A DNA stretch of 64,000 bases, taken from positions 90,995 through 154,994 of the forward strand of contig NZ_JBJYIN010000011.1 of assembly GCF_046237015.1 (NCBI RefSeq), read 5' to 3'. Within the stretch, counting starts at the first letter, position 1; every line of letters begins with the position of its first letter. The position numbers and the translations under genes are program-made. The stretch is from JBJYIN01 sp046237015 (GTDB lineage: Bacteria > Pseudomonadota > Gammaproteobacteria > Enterobacterales > Enterobacteriaceae). The notes beneath the pieces are model-generated. The model did not search any database. It saw only the letters and a program-made list of their open reading frames with translations, and had not been told where the DNA came from. Positions 1-8,502 of this stretch are shown here, piece after piece.

Positions 1-194
1 ATGAGGCGCGTTCTACGCTGGATGATACCAAGCGTGAAGCGTTGCTGGCTGAGGCAATGAATATCAGTATGAACGATCTGGGTGTGATTCCGGTGATGTT
101 CCTGTCCAATACCTGGGCGATGAAAAAGCAGTATACCTACGTGGGTCGTTCTGATGCCTATACGCTGCCGTATTTTGTCCGCTCAGTGAAATAA
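1..194 (+). CDS. ABC transporter substrate-binding protein, C-terminal end (partial)
   Basis: The window opens inside this gene. An open frame (codons from base 3) encodes about 63 residues ending PYFVRSVK before TAA at 192-194. The piece with NDLGVIPVMFLSNTWAMKK followed by a YVGRSDAYTLPY-like tail is typical of the C-terminus of family 5 extracellular solute-binding proteins (peptide/nickel/opine type). It precedes, on the same strand, an operon with two DppB/DppC-type permeases and a double ATPase that otherwise lacks a binding protein, so it is very probably the periplasmic receptor of that importer. Substrate unknown. Confidence 0.8.
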   Translation, partial: EARSTLDDTKREALLAEAMNISMNDLGVIPVMFLSNTWAMKKQYTYVGRSDAYTLPYFVRSVK

Positions 195-458
195 ATCTAC
201 GCTCCATCTTTCTGAACGCAGGTAGCGCGATGTTTTCCTCCAGTCATTTCGTTAATGAAATGACTGGCAGGTTCGCCTCGTCTGTCAGAGGCCAACGCCT
301 TACGTTGTTTAAAACATTACGTGGTTTAAAACATCACGCTGTTTAAAACATGATGCCTTATTAAAACAATAAGGCGTTGTCCATCCCTCAAGCACTATTG
401 GATCGCCAATAGTGATTAAGCCAGTAATGAATTGATTATTCGATAAAAGGAGAACGGC
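195..458 (+). promoter_or_regulatory. Hairpin-rich leader between binding protein gene and lyase gene
   Basis: This 264-base gap has no gene but several structures. A perfect 11-bp hairpin spans 240-267 (CCAGTCATTTC, 6-base loop, then its complement). Three copies of GTTTAAAACAT start at 307, 324 and 341, a 17-base period. A short hairpin (GCCTTATT 355-362 with AATAAGGC 368-375) competes with a longer pairing of AACGCCTTA (294-302) with TAAGGCGTT (370-378). Such structures after a binding-protein gene often set the ratio of receptor to downstream genes; that role here is inferred. Confidence 0.5.
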
Positions 459-1343
459 GTGAATTCATTTAGCGGGGTTTTTCCCTACCTGGTTTCACCG
501 GTTAAATCAGATGGTCAGGTTGACCGTCCGGTATTGGCTCAACTTTCTGAGCACCTCATACAGTGTGGTGTGCATGGGCTGGTGCCATTGGGCAGTACCG
601 GTGAGTTTGCTTACCTTTCTTCCGCACAGCGCGAAGATGTAGTTAAAACGGTCATTGAGACGGCCAAAGGTCGCGTTCCTGTGATCGCCGGTGTGGCTTC
701 TACCACGATCCGTGATGCGGTTGAGCAAACAAAACGCTACATCGAACTGGGTGCCGACGGCATTCTGGCCGTATTGGAAGCGTATTTCCCCCTGAAAGAT
801 GAAGGCGTTGAACAGTATTTTCGGGCGATTGCCGAAGCGGCTCAGGGTAAGCCCGTTGTGCTGTATACCAATCCGCAATTCCAGCGTTCCGACTTAAGCC
901 TACCCGTCATTGAGCGTCTGAGCCATGTCGAAAATATTCGCTATATCAAAGATGCTTCGACTAATACCGGGCGGTTGCTATCGATTATTGAGCGCACTCG
1001 CGGTCGGATGGAGGTCTTCTCCGCATCGGCCCATATCCCAGCCTGCGTCATGCTGATTGGCGGTGTCGGCTGGATGGCGGGTCCGGCGTGTATTGTGCCG
1101 AAACAAAGTATCGCCCTGTACGAAGCGGCCAAAGCCGGTGACTGGGAGAAAGCGATGGAATTACAGCGTCCGCTATGGCGTATCAATGAGATTTTTGCTC
1201 GTTATTCTATCGCGGGCTGCATCAAAGCGGCCTTGCAGCTACAGGGATTTGAAGTCGGTGATCCACTGCCGCCGCAACAACCGCTGGACGAGCAGGCTCG
1301 TAAAGATATTGCTGCTGTCCTGGCATCGGTTGGTTCGCTATAG
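459..1343 (+). CDS. DapA/NanA-family lyase (dihydrodipicolinate synthase-like aldolase)
   Basis: A 294-residue class I aldolase-type TIM barrel of the DHDPS/N-acetylneuraminate lyase family, which is the usual family length. Visible motifs are GSTGE (45-49), the active-site Tyr136 in VVLYTNP, and the Schiff-base Lys164 in RYIKDAS. The family splits or joins 2-keto acids, usually with pyruvate as one partner; the actual substrate cannot be read from the sequence. RBS AAAAGGAG lies just upstream of the ATG. It is the first gene after the leader and is followed 40 bases later by two nucleoside hydrolase genes and an ABC importer, so it probably acts on the acid part of an imported compound. A true DapA role is unlikely in this catabolic-looking operon. 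Confidence 0.85.
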   Translation: MNSFSGVFPYLVSPVKSDGQVDRPVLAQLSEHLIQCGVHGLVPLGSTGEFAYLSSAQREDVVKTVIETAKGRVPVIAGVASTTIRDAVEQTKRYIELGADGILAVLEAYFPLKDEGVEQYFRAIAEAAQGKPVVLYTNPQFQRSDLSLPVIERLSHVENIRYIKDASTNTGRLLSIIERTRGRMEVFSASAHIPACVMLIGGVGWMAGPACIVPKQSIALYEAAKAGDWEKAMELQRPLWRINEIFARYSIAGCIKAALQLQGFEVGDPLPPQQPLDEQARKDIAAVLASVGSL

Positions 1344-1383
1344 CACCGGGTAACGTGCAGAAGAAAAAAGGAATGAGTGCAGA

Positions 1384-2337
1384 ATGAAAGCGGTACCCAT
1401 CATTATTGATTGCGACCCAGGTATTGATGATGCCATTGCGCTATTGAGTGCGTTTGTGGCACCTGAATTAGATATTCGCGGTATTTGTACCGTGTTTGGT
1501 AACCAGCCACTGACGCGGACGTTGCGTAATGCGTTGCAAATTACCGAACTGGGAAAACGGACGGATATTCCTGTCTATGCCGGTTGCCATCGCCCTTTGT
1601 TGCGAACCCCGATTCATGGGCAGTTTCATGGAGAAAGCGGACTGGGGAACACGATCTTACCTGAGCCCCAGAAGCAGGCCGAGTCGCAGCATGCTGTGAG
1701 TTTCATTATTGAACAGTGTGAACAGGCTGCGGCGAATGGTCATCCCATTACGTTATGTACCTTGGGGCCATTAACCAATGTGGCAACGGCGCTCTCCATG
1801 AAGCCATCCATTGCGGCCGGTATCGCACGTATCGTGATGATGGGTGGCGCGTACCGGGAGCCGGGTAATCGTAGTCTGACATCGGAATTTAATATGCTGG
1901 CCGATCCGCATGCGGCACATGTGGTGTTCTCTTCCTCTCTTTCCCTAGTTGCTTTACCGCTGGATGCGACTCATCAGGTGATCCTGACGCCAGAGCGTGT
2001 GGCCCAGTTTATCAAGCGGTCCGGCCGAATTTCCGCGCCACTGGGAGACATGATGGCGTTTTGGGATCGCAATGATATTCGCCGTTATGGTTCCCGTGGC
2101 GGGCCGTTACACGATCCGCTGGTGATTGCCTGGGTATTGGCACCGGAGTGTTTTAAAACGGAAAAAGCGCGGGTCTATGTTGAGCATGATAGCGAGCTTT
2201 GCATGGGGCAAACCGTTGCCGACTGGTATGGAAAAACCGATCGGCAACCGAATGTTGATATCGTTACTCGCGTTGATGCTGAGCGAGTTTTCGAATTATT
2301 TTCTGATTTACTGAGCCGTTATGAACAAACATCCTGA
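1384..2337 (+). CDS. Nucleoside hydrolase (IUNH family), copy 1
   Basis: A 317-residue inosine-uridine-preferring nucleoside hydrolase. The N-terminal calcium- and ribose-binding motif is present as DCDPGIDDA (residues 9-17), with TLGPLTNVA and a C-terminal GGPLHDPL containing the His-Asp pair typical of the family. These cytosolic enzymes split the N-glycosidic bond of nucleosides into base and ribose. Its stop overlaps the start of a second, divergent nucleoside hydrolase by 17 bases, so the two are translationally linked. Two such genes with an importer suggest an imported nucleoside-like compound rather than general salvage. Confidence 0.93.
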   Translation: MKAVPIIIDCDPGIDDAIALLSAFVAPELDIRGICTVFGNQPLTRTLRNALQITELGKRTDIPVYAGCHRPLLRTPIHGQFHGESGLGNTILPEPQKQAESQHAVSFIIEQCEQAAANGHPITLCTLGPLTNVATALSMKPSIAAGIARIVMMGGAYREPGNRSLTSEFNMLADPHAAHVVFSSSLSLVALPLDATHQVILTPERVAQFIKRSGRISAPLGDMMAFWDRNDIRRYGSRGGPLHDPLVIAWVLAPECFKTEKARVYVEHDSELCMGQTVADWYGKTDRQPNVDIVTRVDAERVFELFSDLLSRYEQTS

Positions 2338-3292
2338 TACCAACCGACAGCGTATCATTATTGATACCGATCCCGGCGTGGATGATGCTATCGCTATCTG
2401 GCTGGCGATGGCGGCATCGGAGCTGGATATTCTGGGGATCACCGTCGTGGCGGGCAATGTTCCGCTTGAAGCTACGCTCGAGAATGCCTGCAAAGTGGTA
2501 GCGCTAACGGGCAGAACCGATGTGCCGATTTTTGGCGGTGCGCAACAGCCACTGGTACGCGATCAGGTATTGGGTAAGTACGCGCATATCGGTGCGTTTT
2601 CGGCGGAATTGGTGCCGGATACCTCGCTGCGTCCACAGCAGGAACATGCCGTTGATTTTCTGGTACGGATGGCGCGGCAGGCCGCGGCAGACAATAATCC
2701 CATCACGGTGTGTTCTCTGGGGCCGATGACGAATCTGGCGCTGGCTCTTTGCCACCATCCCGACGTTGCGCGAGGCATTAAACGAATTGTCACGATGAGC
2801 GGCGCATTTACCGCGATGGGTAACCGTGTTCCATGGGCTGATTTCAATGTTTATGCCGATCCCCATGCGGCGCAGACGGTTTTCGCTTCAGGTGTGCCCG
2901 TCGTGATCATGCCGCTGGATATGACGTTTCAGGCTCTGATTCAACCCGATCAGATCGACGCTATCGAACGCGGTGGCGGTGCGCCGGGGCGTGCACTAGC
3001 CGCGTTGTTGCACACCTTCGATCGCAATGATGTTGCTCGCCTTGGGCGTGAAGGTGGTCCGATTCATGATGCCACGGTGATTGCATGGCTACTCCGACCT
3101 GAATTGTTCACGAGCGCCTCCGCCTACGTGGAGGCCGAGGTTTCAGGTAAAACGTCTGGCTACGTTTTTGCTGATTTTTACGACAAGCTGGAGAGATCGG
3201 CAAATGCTTTGGTCATGAGACACATTGATGAGCAGGGATTCCTGTCCCTGCTTGCTGACTACCTGAGTCGCTATGACTCTGAGGAGCGCTGA
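2321..3292 (+). CDS. Nucleoside hydrolase (IUNH family), copy 2
   Basis: A 323-residue paralogue of the preceding protein, with DTDPGVDDA at residues 15-23, CSLGPMTNLA and GGPIHDATV. The two share the fold and motifs but differ at many positions, so this is an old duplication or two separate acquisitions, perhaps with different base preference. The ATG at 2321 lies inside the end of copy 1, and its own TGA overlaps the permease ATG by one base (TGATG), which supports translational coupling through the operon. Confidence 0.93.
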   Translation: MNKHPDTNRQRIIIDTDPGVDDAIAIWLAMAASELDILGITVVAGNVPLEATLENACKVVALTGRTDVPIFGGAQQPLVRDQVLGKYAHIGAFSAELVPDTSLRPQQEHAVDFLVRMARQAAADNNPITVCSLGPMTNLALALCHHPDVARGIKRIVTMSGAFTAMGNRVPWADFNVYADPHAAQTVFASGVPVVIMPLDMTFQALIQPDQIDAIERGGGAPGRALAALLHTFDRNDVARLGREGGPIHDATVIAWLLRPELFTSASAYVEAEVSGKTSGYVFADFYDKLERSANALVMRHIDEQGFLSLLADYLSRYDSEER

Positions 3293-4266
3293 TGATTGCC
3301 TTCCTGCTAAGCCGAATCGGACAGACGATGTTGACGTTAATCGTCATGTCGATACTGGTATTTGTCGGGGTCTATATGGTTGGTAACCCGGTAGATATGC
3401 TGTTGGGGGCGACGGCCACGCCAGCGGAACGGCTAGCGGTGATTCAGTCTTTCGGGTTGGATAAACCGGTCTGGGAACAGTACGGGTTATTTGTGTGGAA
3501 TGCATTGCATGGCGATATGGGGAAATCCTTTATTTTCAATCAGCCGGCGCTGACCCTGATTTTTCAGCGAATGCCCGCCACGCTTGAGCTGGCGATGACG
3601 GCGTTTCTTATTGCGCTGGTGGTGGGGATGCCGTTAGGTATTTATGCTGGCCTGCGACCCGATAGCGCTGTCTCCAAGTCGATTATGACATTTTCCATAC
3701 TCGGCTTTAGTTTACCGACGTTCTGGATCGGTCTGGTAATGATTATGCTGTTCAGCGTGAAGCTTGGCCTGTTGCCTGCGTCGGGGCGTGGCGATACGGG
3801 CACGTTGTTCGGTATCCCCTTCAGTTTTTTGACGAAAGATGGCCTTGAGCACCTGTTACTTCCGGCATTTAACCTGGCGCTGTTTAAAATTTCGCTCATT
3901 ATCCGTCTGATGCGAGCAGGCGTTATGGAGTGTCTGCAACAGGATTATGTGCAGTTTGCTCGCGCGAAAGGGCTGTCGGAAACGCGTATCGTACTGGTTC
4001 ATGTGTTGCGTAACACATTGATTCCACTGATTACGGTGATCGGTTTGGAGTTAGGGTCGCTCATCGCGTTTGCGGTGGTAACGGAAACCATTTACGCCTG
4101 GCCTGGTATGGGCAAACTCATTATTGATTCGATAGCGGTGCTGGATAGGCCGGTGATTCTGGCGTATCTGATGATTACCGTGGTGATGTTCAGCGTCATC
4201 AATCTGCTTGTTGATCTGCTGTATGTGGTCGTCGATCCACGTGTCCGGCTAGGGGGGAATAACTGA
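3292..4266 (+). CDS. ABC transporter permease, DppB/OppB type
   Basis: A 324-residue inner-membrane permease with the layout of peptide/nickel permease B: an N-terminal transmembrane helix with FLLSRIGQTMLTL, an ArgLeu-rich EAA loop (RAKGLSETRIVLVHVLRNTLIPLITVIG) that contacts the ATPase, and a C-terminal VDLLYVVVDPRVR signature. It forms the channel with the next gene product. Substrate is not predictable. Start and stop are coupled to neighbours on both sides by TGATG overlaps. Confidence 0.92.
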   Translation: MIAFLLSRIGQTMLTLIVMSILVFVGVYMVGNPVDMLLGATATPAERLAVIQSFGLDKPVWEQYGLFVWNALHGDMGKSFIFNQPALTLIFQRMPATLELAMTAFLIALVVGMPLGIYAGLRPDSAVSKSIMTFSILGFSLPTFWIGLVMIMLFSVKLGLLPASGRGDTGTLFGIPFSFLTKDGLEHLLLPAFNLALFKISLIIRLMRAGVMECLQQDYVQFARAKGLSETRIVLVHVLRNTLIPLITVIGLELGSLIAFAVVTETIYAWPGMGKLIIDSIAVLDRPVILAYLMITVVMFSVINLLVDLLYVVVDPRVRLGGNN

Positions 4267-5177
4267 TGTCTGCGAATACGGTACATCAGCGCACGGTAGG
4301 GCAGGAAAATACCCAATCGGCGTTGGTTAAGGTTTTTCTGGCATTGGTCAACGATCGTGGTGCGTTTTGCGGCCTGATCATTCTGGGTATTTTTGTCCTG
4401 CTGGCCGTTTTTGCGCCGCTGATTTCGCCGCAAAATCCTTATGATCTGATGCAGTTAGATATCATGGATGGCCGATTGGCACCGGGATCCAGCAGCATGG
4501 GTGGGATGACATATCTGCTGGGTACGGACGATCAGGGGCGCGACTTGTTCAGCGCGATTTTATATGGCACTCGAATCAGCCTGATGGTGGGCTTCTCCAG
4601 TGCGGTATTTGCCCTATTGATCGGTGCGTCGCTGGGGCTGATCAGCGCCTATGTCGGCGGTAAGACGGATGCGGTCATTATGCGTATCGTCGACATCCAA
4701 CTCAGTTTCCCACCTATTTTGATCGCGCTGATCCTGTTAGCGGTACTCGGGCAGGGCGTCGATAAAATTATTCTGGCGCTGGTGGTCACGCAGTGGGCCT
4801 ATTACGCACGCACGATTCGGGGGTCGGCACTGGTTGAACGTCGGCGGAGCTATGTGGATGCGGCGCGTAGTATGGCAATGTCCAATCGCCGAATTCTGTT
4901 TCGACATATCTTACCGAATTGCCTTGCACCGCTCATTGTCGTGGCGACGATGCGCATGGCGTACGCCATTATGCTGGAAGCGACGCTTTCTTTTCTGGGA
5001 ATTGGGCTGCCGGTGACGGAGCCTTCGTTAGGGTTGCTCATCTCCAATGGGTTTGAGTATCTGATGTCGGGTGACTACTGGATTAGCTTTTTTCCAGGGC
5101 TGACGCTACTGCTGCTGATTGTTGCGATCAATCTGGTTGGGGATTCGCTGCGCGATATCCTTAACCCAAGGAATTAA
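4266..5177 (+). CDS. ABC transporter permease, DppC/OppC type
   Basis: A 303-residue inner-membrane permease of the DppC group. It shows one N-terminal helix, the LLGTDDQGRDLFSAILYGTRISL motif seen in nearly all DppC/OppC proteins, the EAA loop region (DAARSMAMSNRRILFRHILPNCLAPLIV) and the terminal NLVGDSLRDILNPR. It pairs with the previous permease. It is followed 4 bases after its stop by the ATPase gene. Confidence 0.92.
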   Translation: MSANTVHQRTVGQENTQSALVKVFLALVNDRGAFCGLIILGIFVLLAVFAPLISPQNPYDLMQLDIMDGRLAPGSSSMGGMTYLLGTDDQGRDLFSAILYGTRISLMVGFSSAVFALLIGASLGLISAYVGGKTDAVIMRIVDIQLSFPPILIALILLAVLGQGVDKIILALVVTQWAYYARTIRGSALVERRRSYVDAARSMAMSNRRILFRHILPNCLAPLIVVATMRMAYAIMLEATLSFLGIGLPVTEPSLGLLISNGFEYLMSGDYWISFFPGLTLLLLIVAINLVGDSLRDILNPRN

Positions 5178-5181
5178 CGCT

Positions 5182-7002
5182 ATGGGAATGAAGGGGTCAA
5201 ACATGACGTCGCCAATAATGTCCGTATCGCATCTGACGACCGCATTTCAGGTGAATGGCGAGTGGATGAATGTGGTGCGCGATCTGTCTTTCACCATTGG
5301 TGAAAAAGAAACCGTCGCCGTCGTTGGCGAATCGGGGTCGGGTAAAAGCGTGATGGCAAAGTCCATTATGCGGCTATTGCCACCGGGACAGAGTCAGGTC
5401 AGCGGGGAAATTCATTTTGGTGGTACTGAGTTGCTCTCTTTGTCGTCCAGAGCGATGCAGGATATTCGAGGTAATCGCATCGGGATGATTTTTCAGGAAC
5501 CGATGACCAGCCTCAATCCGGTATTGCCGATTGGCTACCAGATTACCGAGGTTTTACGTCGTCACCGGGGAATGAATCAGGTTGAAGCAAAAGCCGAAGC
5601 GGTTCGTTTGTTGGAGAAGGTCCGTATTCCTGGTGCGAAATCGCGGTTGGATGAGTATCCACAAAGTTTTTCCGGCGGTATGCGTCAGCGTGTGGTCATT
5701 GCGATTGCATTAGCGTGTCACCCGCAATTGTTGATCGCTGATGAACCGACGACGGCACTGGATGTCACCATTCAGGCGCAAATTCTGGCGTTGATTAAAA
5801 CCCTTCAGGAAGAAGAAGGGATGTCGGTCTTGTTTATTACTCATGATATGGGCGTTGTCGCGGAGGTTTCCGACCGCACGCTGGTGATGTATCAAGGTGA
5901 AATGGTGGAAAATGCGACCACCAGAGAGATCTTTCATCATCCAACGCGACCCTACACCCGAATGTTGCTTTCGGCTGTTCCTAAATTAGGGTCGATGTCC
6001 GGCACCGACTGGCCACAGCGTTTTCCACTGGTTGATCTCCAAACTGGCTCGCTCCAGCCAGCGGCGGAAACGGTCAATACGATTTCTGGTGATGCGCCGA
6101 TACTGGAAGTGAAAAATCTGGTGACCCGATTCGATATTCGTTCGGGGTTTTTCCGGCGCTTGTCCGGGCGAGTACACGCGGTAGAAAACGTCTCTTTTGA
6201 TTTGTGGTCAGGTGAAACGCTTTCTCTGGTGGGGGAATCGGGCTGCGGAAAATCGACGACCGGACGGTCGATTATCCGGTTGGCTGAAGCAACCAGTGGT
6301 GAAATTCTTGTGCAAGGGCGGGATATCCTTACGGCGGATAAGCAGGAGCTGTCCGAGCGTCGCCGTCAGATCCAGATGGTATTTCAGGATCCGTATGAAA
6401 GTCTGAACCCCAGAATGCGAGTGGGGGAGGCGATTGCCGAGCCCATGTTGTTCCACGGGTTGTCGAATGCTAAAACGGTGAAATCTCAGGTTCATGCTTT
6501 ACTTGAACAGGTGGGGCTGCCCGCGTGGATGGCGGAGCGTTTCCCGCATCAGTTTTCCGGCGGGCAACGTCAGCGCGTGTGTATTGCCAGAGCATTGGCG
6601 CTGGAGCCCAAAATTATTATTGCTGATGAATCGGTTTCTGCGTTGGATGTGTCGGTGAAAGCACAGGTTATTAATCTGATGCTGGATTTACAGCAAAAGC
6701 TGAATCTCTCTTTTTTGTTTATTTCTCATGATATGGCTGTCGTTGAACGGATTAGCCACCGCGTGGCGGTGATGTACCTCGGCGAAATCGTGGAGATCGG
6801 CCCACGCTCGGCGATTTTTGATAATCCACAACATGAATATACCCGTCGTCTGATTGCTGCGGTGCCCGTTCCCGATCCTGATTCCAGACCTGTACGTGCG
6901 ATGGTTCACGATGAACTCCGTAGTCCAGTGAGACCACCTGATTTTAACTGTCCGACACGGCGTTATCGGGAAGTCTCTCATGGGCATTTTGTACAGATTT
7001 AG
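5182..7002 (+). CDS. Double ABC ATPase of the peptide/opine importer
   Basis: About 606 residues with two complete ATPase halves, equivalent to fused DppD and DppF (as in GsiA or YejF). Walker A motifs are GESGSGKS near residue 50 and GESGCGKS near 351; signature motifs are FSGGMRQR and FSGGQRQR; Walker B are LLIADEPTT and IIIADESVS, the second with Ser after Glu. It drives import by the two permeases. The start at 5182 (AAGGA nine bases upstream) is preferred over the open frame extending to 5119; an ATG at 5203 with AAGGGG is an equally good alternative. It ends the operon; a strong terminator follows. Confidence 0.9.
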   Translation: MGMKGSNMTSPIMSVSHLTTAFQVNGEWMNVVRDLSFTIGEKETVAVVGESGSGKSVMAKSIMRLLPPGQSQVSGEIHFGGTELLSLSSRAMQDIRGNRIGMIFQEPMTSLNPVLPIGYQITEVLRRHRGMNQVEAKAEAVRLLEKVRIPGAKSRLDEYPQSFSGGMRQRVVIAIALACHPQLLIADEPTTALDVTIQAQILALIKTLQEEEGMSVLFITHDMGVVAEVSDRTLVMYQGEMVENATTREIFHHPTRPYTRMLLSAVPKLGSMSGTDWPQRFPLVDLQTGSLQPAAETVNTISGDAPILEVKNLVTRFDIRSGFFRRLSGRVHAVENVSFDLWSGETLSLVGESGCGKSTTGRSIIRLAEATSGEILVQGRDILTADKQELSERRRQIQMVFQDPYESLNPRMRVGEAIAEPMLFHGLSNAKTVKSQVHALLEQVGLPAWMAERFPHQFSGGQRQRVCIARALALEPKIIIADESVSALDVSVKAQVINLMLDLQQKLNLSFLFISHDMAVVERISHRVAVMYLGEIVEIGPRSAIFDNPQHEYTRRLIAAVPVPDPDSRPVRAMVHDELRSPVRPPDFNCPTRRYREVSHGHFVQI

Positions 7003-7024
7003 GCGGGAGACGTGATCCATAAAA

Positions 7025-7068
7025 AAACTGACTTTACGTAAAAGTACGTAAAGTCAGTTTAATTTTTT
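7025..7068. terminator. Bidirectional terminator between importer operon and DUF1471 gene
   Basis: A perfect 16-bp stem (AAACTGACTTTACGTA at 7025-7040 with its complement at 7045-7060) and a 4-base loop. T-rich bases follow on the plus side and A-rich bases precede it, so it can stop transcription from both converging genes. Confidence 0.9.
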
Positions 7069-7088
7069 GATTATCTTTTTGATAGCTA

Positions 7089-7346
7089 TCAGTTGTAAAT
7101 AACCGCGGTGCCACGCAGTGTGTTGTTACCCGTTGCGGAGGTAATCGTGTAGGCTTTGGCACCTGCTTTTTCTGCCTTCGCGGCCAGTTCAGCTTTCAGG
7201 GAACTCAGGTCAAGTGCTGTAGCTGTTACCACACCGGCTTTATCGAGGTTCTGTGCCTGTTGTGTCGTGACATAATCAGCGGCAGAAGCACCAAAAGACA
7301 ACGTGGCGAGAACGGTAGCAGCGGCGAAGAATTTTACGTTTTTCAT
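7089..7346 (-). CDS. DUF1471 (YhcN/BhsA-like) small secreted protein, copy 1
   Basis: An 85-residue protein with a signal peptide (MKNVKFFAAATVLATLSFGASAA, cleavage after ASA) and a mature part of about 62 residues ending TYTITSATGN..LRGTAVIYN, the hallmark of the YhcN/BhsA/McbA family. These are periplasmic or outer-membrane-associated stress and biofilm proteins with poorly known mechanism. A close paralogue (13074-13334) lies at the other end of the dgo operon. The gene faces away from dgoR. About 45-80 bases upstream it shares a box (TTTCGATG, then TACGCCGAT) with the paralogue. Confidence 0.9.
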   Translation of the reverse strand: MKNVKFFAAATVLATLSFGASAADYVTTQQAQNLDKAGVVTATALDLSSLKAELAAKAEKAGAKAYTITSATGNNTLRGTAVIYN

Positions 7347-7803
7347 GTGATGTTTCCTATTCAGTTTTATTCGGAGTGAAAGGTCATTGCCTTTCGATGA
7401 AGTGAATACTACGCCGATATGCTTTGAAGGAAAAATGGAGCTTATTGATTAAATTGTTCGATTATTTTGAATGTAATTTCAGTGGTTGCTGAAATGGCGG
7501 TGTGTGATTTATTACGCCGATGTCATCTGATTACGTTGCCCCCTATCTGCGCTTGTATCCCTGCTTTATCCCCCCGTTTTCTCATCTGTATGTGAATTTT
7601 TTCTATTTCTGATGTTGCAATTTTGCTGTTATTGTCTGTTTTGTGATCCAGATTGTAGTACAACATGAATTATTGGTACTACAATGAGCGCAGAAAAAGA
7701 GAGAATACATTGGGTATTGTGCAACAGTTCTACGACGCTCGGCGGCATGACAGGTAAAGTAGAAGGGATAAAGACCAACCCGTTTTGTCCTGTTGAGGTG
7801 ACG
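7347..7803. other. Divergent promoter region of DUF1471 gene and dgoR
   Basis: This 457-base gap holds the DUF1471 promoter on the left, including the box TTTCGATG..TACGCCGAT near 7396-7422 shared with the paralogue upstream region, and the dgo control region on the right with the inverted repeat at 7653-7684. A long open frame reads into dgoR from 7684, but the conserved protein starts at 7804. Confidence 0.6.
7653..7684. promoter_or_regulatory. Probable DgoR operator pair
   Basis: Two short palindromes, TTGTAGTACAA (7653-7663, centre 7658) and TGGTACTACAA (7674-7684, centre 7679), sit 21 bp apart, two turns of the helix, and together form a 9-bp inverted repeat TTGTAGTAC...GTACTACAA. The TGTnnTACA form fits FadR-subfamily GntR regulators. 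They lie about 120-150 bases upstream of the dgoR start. Autoregulation by DgoR is inferred. Confidence 0.65.
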
Positions 7804-8502
7804 ATGAACAAGCAAGCGTTGAGCAAAACCGACCGTATCATCCTGGATATCGGCCAACAGATCGTTGGCGGGAAATATGCGCCAGGTGCGCCATTACCCG
7901 CAGAAGCCGAGTTATGCGAAGAATTTCAGACTTCGCGCAATATCATTCGTGAGGTCTTTAGGGCGCTGATGGCGAAAAGGCTGGTAGAGGTGAAACGGTA
8001 TCGTGGTGCGTTTGTGGCTCCGCGTAATCAGTGGAACTACCTGGATACGGAGGTTTTGCAGTGGGTACTGGCCAGCGATTACGACCCTCGTTTGATCGGT
8101 GCGATGAGTGAGGTACGTAATCTGGTTGAACCGACCATTGCTCGCTGGGCCGCAGAACGAGCGACCTCAAGCGAGCTGGCGGTAATTGAAGCGGCGCTGA
8201 ACGACATGATTTCCAACCATCAGAATCGTGATGCGTTCAATGAAGCAGACATTCGTTTTCATGAGGCGGTATTAGCGGCGGTACATAACCCGGTGTTACA
8301 GCAGCTTAGCGTAGCGATCAGCTCGCTACAGCGAGCGGTTTTTGAACGAACCTACATGCCAGATGAAGACAACATGCCGCACACATTGCGTGAACACCAG
8401 GATCTTTATGATGCTATCCGGCATCAGGATATTGAAGCAGCAGAGCGGGCGGCGCTGACCATGATTGCCAGCTCAACAAAACGGTTAAAGGACATTACAT
8501 GA
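7804..8502 (+). CDS. dgoR: Galactonate operon repressor, GntR/FadR family
   Basis: A 232-residue regulator, near identical in length to E. coli DgoR (229). The N-terminal winged helix contains AELCEEFQTSRNIIREVFRAL followed by KRLVEVKRYRGAFVAP; the C-terminal FCD ligand domain contains EVRNLVEPTIARWAAERA and the metal-binding residues in NEADIRFHEAVLAAVHNP. In E. coli it represses dgo and is released by galactonate. The ATG at 7804 has GAGGTG upstream and matches the family start; the upstream extension to 7684 runs through the operator region and is rejected. Its stop overlaps dgoK by 4 bases. Confidence 0.95.
   Translation: MNKQALSKTDRIILDIGQQIVGGKYAPGAPLPAEAELCEEFQTSRNIIREVFRALMAKRLVEVKRYRGAFVAPRNQWNYLDTEVLQWVLASDYDPRLIGAMSEVRNLVEPTIARWAAERATSSELAVIEAALNDMISNHQNRDAFNEADIRFHEAVLAAVHNPVLQQLSVAISSLQRAVFERTYMPDEDNMPHTLREHQDLYDAIRHQDIEAAERAALTMIASSTKRLKDIT

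Noticed and set aside
307..351. CRISPR-like look of three GTTTAAAACAT copies
   Set aside because: The period is only 17 bases, spacers would be 6 bases, and no cas genes are present.
7684..7803. 40-codon extension of dgoR
   Set aside because: It starts on top of the operator palindrome and is absent from the family.
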